In this document: piece after piece, positions 23,711-27,966 of the stretch | Position numbering within the stretch: position 1 is the stretch's first letter | Layout of the letters: every line of letters begins with the position of its first letter | Source: CAZONU01 sp965370045 | GTDB taxonomy: Bacteria; Planctomycetota; SZUA-567; JAKLDR01 | Reading direction: 5' to 3' | Assembly: GCA_965370045.1 (NCBI GenBank) | Contig: CBDUSI010000058.1 | Span: forward strand, 1 to 27,966 | DNA length: 27,966 nucleotides | Position numbers and translations under genes: made by a program | Notes under the pieces: model-generated | The model's input: the letters and a program-made list of their open reading frames with translations, nothing else | Database searches by the model: none | Told to the model about the DNA's origin: nothing

Positions 23711-24868
23711 CTAGCCGGCCTCCTCGCCCCGTGGGTACTCCGCGCCCCCCTCCGCCGCGCGGGGGGCAGCCGGGTTTGAGGAGCGCTCAAGATCCAGTAT
23801 CTGGGTGTCGCCATAGTACGGCTTGGTGACGTAGTTGCTGATGTTCTGCAGTCGGCGAACGATTTCACTCAGCCGCCGGCTGTTGGTGCGCAGGTTCTTG
23901 ATGTGGCGGGAGAGTTCGTCCCGGTCTGCTTCTTTCTCGGCCTTCTCCAGGGCCATTTCCAGGAGTTCGCTTCGGCCGGAGACCGCGGCCAGAGGCTGGC
24001 TGATCTCGTGGGCCAGCCCGCCGGCCAGGCGGATGACTGCCTCCAGTTTCTCGGCGCGCAGTGTCTCCATCTGGGAGTTGCGCTCCTCGGTGACGTCCGC
24101 GATGACCAGCACGACCATGTCGTCGCCGCCGTCGACACGTTCCAGGAAGTAAGCCTGCTGCCGGTGGTACACGGTTTCTCCGCGCACCTGCTGCTGGGCT
24201 TCGACGACCTGCCCCTTGCGCTCCCGGAAGGCGGCCCGCGTCGGACAATCCGGGCAGCTCTCCTGCCGGCCGTAAAGGACCTCGTGGCACTTCCGGCCCA
24301 GAATCTGGTCGAAGGCCACCTTGCCGGTCAGACCCATGCCCGCCCGATTGATGCGGCGGACGGTCAGTTCCCGGTCGATGAGCAGAATCGCCTCGCCCAC
24401 CGCGTCGAAGATGAGCTGCAGCTCCTTCTTGATGCGGGCGAGCTGCTGCTGGGTCTTGAGCAGGCTCTCCTTCTGCCGGGCCTCGCGGATAGCCGCGGCC
24501 ACGCGCGCGCCCAGCACTTTGGATTCGAAAGGCTTGACCAGGTAATCCACCGCGCCGGCGGAAAGCAGCGTGGCCACCGCCTGGGCACTGCGATCCGCGC
24601 TGATGATGATCACCGGCACCAGCGGAAACTCCGCCTCGGACTGCATCTGTCCCAATATCTCGTCGCCCTCGCCATCGGGCAAACACCGATCCAGGAGCAC
24701 CAGATCCAGCCGCGGGGCTGCGGAGCGCATCGTTCGCAGGCACTCACCGGCAGAACCTACCCGGGTCACGCTGTAGCCGAGACGCACCAACTGATCGCCT
24801 ATAAGGCGTCGGACGTCGCCGTCATCCTCCACGAGCAGAATGTGCCCGCCGGTGTCATCCAGCCTCAA
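23711..24868 (-). CDS. receiver-PAS-HisKA signalling protein without ATPase domain
   Basis: The 385-aa protein contains a receiver domain (about 8-128: D15/D16, phospho-acceptor D60 in LLDRCLPDG, K112 in VKPF), a linker helix (about 130-150), a PAS domain (about 150-262) with the cysteine pair ESCPDC (C205, C208), and a HisKA dimerisation helix pair (about 268-345) with H287 in LAHEISQPL. The chain ends about 40 residues after HisKA, in TKPYYGDTQILDLE, with no HATPase domain, and ndk follows directly. It cannot phosphorylate itself and probably receives phosphate from a partner kinase. The start is TTG 24868 with GGAGG five bases upstream. It is the first gene of the operon. Confidence 0.88.
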   Translation of the reverse strand: MRLDDTGGHILLVEDDGDVRRLIGDQLVRLGYSVTRVGSAGECLRTMRSAAPRLDLVLLDRCLPDGEGDEILGQMQSEAEFPLVPVIIISADRSAQAVATLLSAGAVDYLVKPFESKVLGARVAAAIREARQKESLLKTQQQLARIKKELQLIFDAVGEAILLIDRELTVRRINRAGMGLTGKVAFDQILGRKCHEVLYGRQESCPDCPTRAAFRERKGQVVEAQQQVRGETVYHRQQAYFLERVDGGDDMVVLVIADVTEERNSQMETLRAEKLEAVIRLAGGLAHEISQPLAAVSGRSELLEMALEKAEKEADRDELSRHIKNLRTNSRRLSEIVRRLQNISNYVTKPYYGDTQILDLERSSNPAAPRAAEGGAEYPRGEEAG

Positions 24869-24885
24869 AGTGCCCTCCGCACAGG

Positions 24886-24914
24886 AGTTTACACTTCGCC
24901 CCCATAGCTGTCAA
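24886..24914 (-). promoter_or_regulatory. promoter of the receiver-PAS-HisKA/ndk operon
   Basis: On the minus strand TTGACA (24914-24909), a 17-base spacer and TAAACT (24891-24886, four of six). The start would be near 24879, only about 10 bases before the TTG at 24868. Confidence 0.6.
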
Positions 24915-24973
24915 GCCTTGAGGACAGGAAATCCCCTCTCCTTAACCTCCTCAATCCGCTGAGTATTCTGCAT

Positions 24974-26164
24974 TTACTGTGTCTTGTCCAGGATTACAGC
25001 AGCCACGTGCCCTCCGAAACCGGCCGAAAGGACCAAGCAGGGCCCTGCCGCAACGCTCTGAGCCCTGCCTTGAACCAGGGATATCTCCGGTTGCGCCAGC
25101 GGAGCGTTAAGGTTAGCGACGGCCGGCAGAAAGCCCGCCTCCAGGCAGCCGGCGGCAAAGGCCAACTCAACGGCGCCGGAGGCGCCCAGCATATGGCCGG
25201 TCAGCCCCTTGCTGGCAGTGGCCGGCAGGGCCGAACCGGTTCCGGCGGCCAGCCGACCAACTGCGGACAACTCAGCCTTATCTCCCGCGAGGGTCGCGGT
25301 CCCGTGCAGCCAGATGCTGCCCAGGTCTTGGGTCTGCAGTCCCGCGCGCTCCAGCGCCAGGCGGGCCGCACGCTCGGTGGCCTCTCCCCTCGGCTCCGGC
25401 GCGGCAATGCTGTGCGCTTCGCACAGCTCCGCCCCTCCGCTCAGCCAGCCCCGAACCCGTACCCCGCGACGCTCGACGCTCTCCGCGCTTTCAAGGATGA
25501 AGACGGCAGCACCCTCGCCGAGCAGGAACCCGCGGCGCTCGCGGTCGAAGGGCCTTACGGCCTCTTCCGGCTGCACGGCTCCCTCCATGACCAGGGCTCC
25601 CATTGCCGCGAAACCGGCATGGATGAAGGGCGTCAGGGAAGCCTCGCTCGCGCCGGCAACAGCGAGATCCGCGCGGCCGGAAGCCACCTCCCGCGCCGCC
25701 ATCAGGACGGAAACCAGCCCGCTGGCGCACGCCGCCGTCCGGCAGGCGACCGGCCCCTGGATTCCCAATTCGCCCGCCACCGCCAGCGCCGCCCCACCGG
25801 GGGCCAAGCGCTCCAGGGGCAGAATCAGAGCATCCGGGCCGCTCAACTGCCCTTCGACAGACATGACCGCTCCCTTGCTGGTGGAGAAGGAAAGCAACGT
25901 GCTCTCCGGGAACGTTGCGCGCGTGAACCCCGCGTCGGCCAGCGCCTGGCGCGCGGCCAGCACGGCAAGGTGCTCGACACGGTCGAGGCCCCGCGGAACA
26001 GAATCTTCGACAGGCCCAACGCCGCATACCCCCAGGCGGCGCAGAGTCTCGTCTGCCGGCTGGCGCAGCCCGCTCCGGCCCTCGCGAAGCGCGGCCACGC
26101 AGCTAACTCTGTCCAGACCAAGCGGAGACAGGACACCGAAACCCGTTATCGCGACCGGATTCAC
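24974..26164 (-). CDS. beta-ketoacyl synthase, FabF-like
   Basis: The 396-aa condensing enzyme keeps the full catalytic set: C146 in TAACASG, H287 in LHGTAT, K319 and H324 in SKGLTGH, and GFGGH near the end. It would join an acyl-ACP with malonyl-ACP. The start is GTG at 26164, overlapping the upstream dehydrogenase stop by GTGA and leading into VAITGFGVLSPLG; a longer in-frame reading to 26608 is only a shadow of the dehydrogenase gene. It is the last gene of the bioB - SDR - KS operon. Since bioB is the first gene, a role in making the pimeloyl part of biotin is plausible but inferred. Confidence 0.9.
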   Translation of the reverse strand: MNPVAITGFGVLSPLGLDRVSCVAALREGRSGLRQPADETLRRLGVCGVGPVEDSVPRGLDRVEHLAVLAARQALADAGFTRATFPESTLLSFSTSKGAVMSVEGQLSGPDALILPLERLAPGGAALAVAGELGIQGPVACRTAACASGLVSVLMAAREVASGRADLAVAGASEASLTPFIHAGFAAMGALVMEGAVQPEEAVRPFDRERRGFLLGEGAAVFILESAESVERRGVRVRGWLSGGAELCEAHSIAAPEPRGEATERAARLALERAGLQTQDLGSIWLHGTATLAGDKAELSAVGRLAAGTGSALPATASKGLTGHMLGASGAVELAFAAGCLEAGFLPAVANLNAPLAQPEISLVQGRAQSVAAGPCLVLSAGFGGHVAAVILDKTQ

Positions 26165-26922
26165 TCTGCGCAGAACTCCGGCGCGTCGGGGCGTCCCACG
26201 CGGCTTTCGAGATTGAAGACCTGCCCGGTGACCGCAGGCATTTCGGCCAACTCGGCCATGAGCCGTGCGGCACTGGCCACGTCGGCGGCCCGGCCCAGCG
26301 GGCTGAGCGAGAGGACCTGCTGCACGTAACCCGGAGTGCTGGCCTGGCCCATGTCCGTCTCGTGAAGAAAACCTGGAATCACCGCGTTCACCCGCACACC
26401 CGAGGCGCCCCACTCCACCGCCGCCCCGCGGGTCAGAGCTTCGAGCCCCGCTTTTGCGGCGGAATACGGCCCCGCGCCCTGTGCTCCGCCGAAGCCGACC
26501 GCGCTGCTGACGTTGACCACCGCGCCCTTTGAGACGGCCAGCGCCGCGCCGGCAGCGCGCATCATACGAAAGGGCGCCGAGAGGTTTATCTCCACCTGCC
26601 GTTGCCACTCGGCCTCGCTCAGGCGCGCGATCACCCCGGCCCGAAAGAAACCGGCGTTGTTGACAAGAAGGCTCAGCGTTCCGCCAGAGAAATCCAGGAA
26701 CTCAGCAACCAGCCGTTCGGGAACTGCCGGGTCTTCCAGGTCGCCAATCAGTTGGACCCCGCGCGCGCCCAGTGTCTCGACCTCGGCGAGCGCTTCGCGC
26801 CCCGCCTCGGACTCCGCGCTGCATCCCAGTCCCAGGTGCGTCCACTCCCGCCGCGCAAGTTCAGCGACCAGCGCGCGTCCCAGTCCGCGGGATGCGCCGG
26901 TCACCAGCGCCGCGCGAGTCAC
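26161..26922 (-). CDS. short-chain dehydrogenase, FabG-like
   Basis: The 253-aa SDR has the cofactor motif TGASRGLG (8-15), LVNNAG (86-91), N113, S140 in NVSSAVG, and Y153-K157 in YSAAK. These are the features of a 3-ketoacyl-ACP reductase or a similar NADPH enzyme. The start is GTG at 26922, overlapping the bioB stop by GTGA, and its own stop overlaps the ketosynthase start in the same way. A reductase coupled with a condensing enzyme suggests an acyl-chain elongation step. Confidence 0.9.
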   Translation of the reverse strand: MTRAALVTGASRGLGRALVAELARREWTHLGLGCSAESEAGREALAEVETLGARGVQLIGDLEDPAVPERLVAEFLDFSGGTLSLLVNNAGFFRAGVIARLSEAEWQRQVEINLSAPFRMMRAAGAALAVSKGAVVNVSSAVGFGGAQGAGPYSAAKAGLEALTRGAAVEWGASGVRVNAVIPGFLHETDMGQASTPGYVQQVLSLSPLGRAADVASAARLMAELAEMPAVTGQVFNLESRVGRPDAPEFCAE

Positions 26923-27869
26923 TGGACGAGTTCCAGCCCCAGCGCCGAGAACATTGCCAGGTCATCTTCCGCCGGCCGGCCGCGCGTAGTCAGATAGTTG
27001 CCGAGAATCACGCCGGTAGCCCCGGCGGCGAAGGCCAACGGCTGAAGCGGGCCGAGGACCAGCTCGCGGCCCCCGCAGACCTGGATCTGCGCCACGGGCA
27101 GCATCAACCGGAAGAGACTGATAATCCGCAGCCCCTCCCGCGCCGTGAGCGGCTCGCGGCCCTCGAAGGGCGTCCCGGGTATGGGGTTCAGGAAATTGAT
27201 AGGGACGCGCTCAACTTCGAGGCGCGCGAGTTCCGCGCCGAGTTCGGCGCGCTGGTCCCAGCTCTCCCCCACTCCGAAAATGCCGCCGGAGCAGCGCTCG
27301 ATGCCCGCTTCCTTCAACGCCGCAAGTGTCGCCAGGCGCCGGTCGTAGTCGTGCGTGGTGCAAATCTCCGGGAAGAAGCTGCGGGCCGCCTCCAGATTGT
27401 GATTGTAAACCCGGAGGCCCGCCGCAGCCAGCTGCCGGGCGCCATCGACGTCCAGGGTCCCCAGCGAGGCATGGGCGGGAATGCCCTCTTCAGCAACTGC
27501 CTTGAGTCGCTGGCAATACTCGTCGAGCGCTGCCAGCGACAGGCTACAGCCGGCAGCGACCAGCCCGAACCCCGTAGCGCCGTGCTCGCGCGCGCCGCCC
27601 GCCGCCCGCCGGACCGCGCTCTCGTCCAGCAGGTCGGTCGGCTCGACATCCGTCGCGTAGTGCCCGCTCTGGGCGCAGAACTTGCAGTCTTCCGTGCAGT
27701 TCCCGCCTCTGACGTTGGCTATGGAGCAGCACTCGACCCGATTGCCGAAATGCGCTTCTCGGACGCGGCCGGCAACGAAGAGCAACTCGTCCAGCGGCGC
27801 GAAGCGAGCGAGTTCCAGGGCCTCGGCCGGCGAGCCGCCCCCCACGCGGCGCGAACTCAGCGCCGCCAT
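26919..27869 (-). CDS. bioB: biotin synthase, type II-like
   Basis: The 316-aa radical SAM enzyme inserts sulfur into dethiobiotin. The SAM cluster motif is CTEDCKFC (C58, C62, C65), in the context ECCSIANVRGGN. Other BioB landmarks are VYNHNLEA, ERCSGGIFGVGE and CGGREL. Compared with E. coli BioB, two ligands of the [2Fe-2S] cluster are missing: the position of C97 is Gly (TGFGLVAAG) and that of C128 is His (PAHASLGTL). An extra Cys pair (C47/C48) precedes the SAM motif, as in the type II group of anaerobes. The start at ATG 27869 has GGAGG five bases upstream; the longer reading from 27947 is an Arg/Ser-rich stretch and is rejected. Confidence 0.93.
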   Translation of the reverse strand: MAALSSRRVGGGSPAEALELARFAPLDELLFVAGRVREAHFGNRVECCSIANVRGGNCTEDCKFCAQSGHYATDVEPTDLLDESAVRRAAGGAREHGATGFGLVAAGCSLSLAALDEYCQRLKAVAEEGIPAHASLGTLDVDGARQLAAAGLRVYNHNLEAARSFFPEICTTHDYDRRLATLAALKEAGIERCSGGIFGVGESWDQRAELGAELARLEVERVPINFLNPIPGTPFEGREPLTAREGLRIISLFRLMLPVAQIQVCGGRELVLGPLQPLAFAAGATGVILGNYLTTRGRPAEDDLAMFSALGLELVQ

Positions 27870-27966
27870 CGGGGCCTCCGAGGGCGACGTCGAAGAGGTC
27901 GCCGAGGCCCTGCGCCGAGAGGACCTGATCCGCAACGCCGAGCGCAACGGCCCCGGCCGCGCTGTC

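Noticed and set aside
24915..24973. Imperfect hairpin after the ketosynthase gene as a terminator
   Set aside because: The GGAGAGG/CCTGTCC stem has a mismatch and no U-tract follows, so support is too weak to list.
26165..26608. 148-residue N-terminal extension of the FabF-like gene
   Set aside because: It is a Gly/Arg-rich shadow of the dehydrogenase gene; the GTG at 26164 opens the conserved domain and overlaps the upstream stop.

Overview
The window is dense, GC-rich bacterial DNA with 29 protein-coding genes that I can support and no RNA gene, CRISPR array or intact insertion sequence. The organism looks like a Gram-negative, probably anaerobic bacterium. The best guess is Planctomycetota or a related lineage. 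Reasons are a PilMNOPQ set with an outer-membrane secretin, a zinc-ribbon membrane protein of a style common in planctomycetes, a signal-peptide HEAT protein with a small beta-barrel-like N-terminus, GTP-type PEP carboxykinase, a stand-alone AICAR transformylase and a type II-looking biotin synthase. The phylum call is inference only. Strong Shine-Dalgarno sites and near-consensus sigma70-type promoters are easy to see, and 13 of the 29 genes start with GTG or TTG.

Layout. Positions 1-3166 (minus strand) hold a three-gene operon: a ketosynthase-fold protein without its catalytic cysteine, an alpha/beta hydrolase and a PIN-PhoH ATPase. Back-to-back promoters separate it from the plus-strand AICAR transformylase gene (3310-4467). 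Positions 4468-7113 form an accessory island with lower GC in its first part. It holds a zinc-ribbon membrane protein, a small membrane-anchored protein, a 355-bp gene-free stretch with seven-base tandem repeats and a fully consensus promoter, a helix-turn-helix/coiled-coil protein, and a hicBA toxin-antitoxin pair. The GTP-dependent PEP carboxykinase gene follows on the minus strand (7114-8985), divergent from the type IV pilus alignment operon pilM-N-O-P-Q (9287-14413).

Positions 14528-21966 (plus strand) are a tightly packed run: a DUF2344 protein, RNase E/G, ribosomal protein bL21, a lectin-like/TPR protein, a DUF502 membrane protein, a Gfo/Idh/MocA oxidoreductase and an EI24/CysZ-like membrane protein. 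Its last gene collides tail-to-tail, by 127 bp, with a minus-strand signalling operon (24868 to 21840). That operon encodes a receiver-PAS-HisKA protein without an ATPase domain, nucleoside diphosphate kinase, a secreted HEAT protein and a STAS-domain protein. The right end (27869 to 24974, minus) is a translationally coupled bioB - short-chain dehydrogenase - ketosynthase operon.

The most interesting points are the unusual BioB cysteine pattern together with its coupled fatty-acid-synthesis-like partners, the cysteine-less ketosynthase operon, the seven-base repeat tracts around the HTH cassette, the overlapping convergent gene tails, and the high share of non-ATG starts with recurring GTGA stop/start overlaps.
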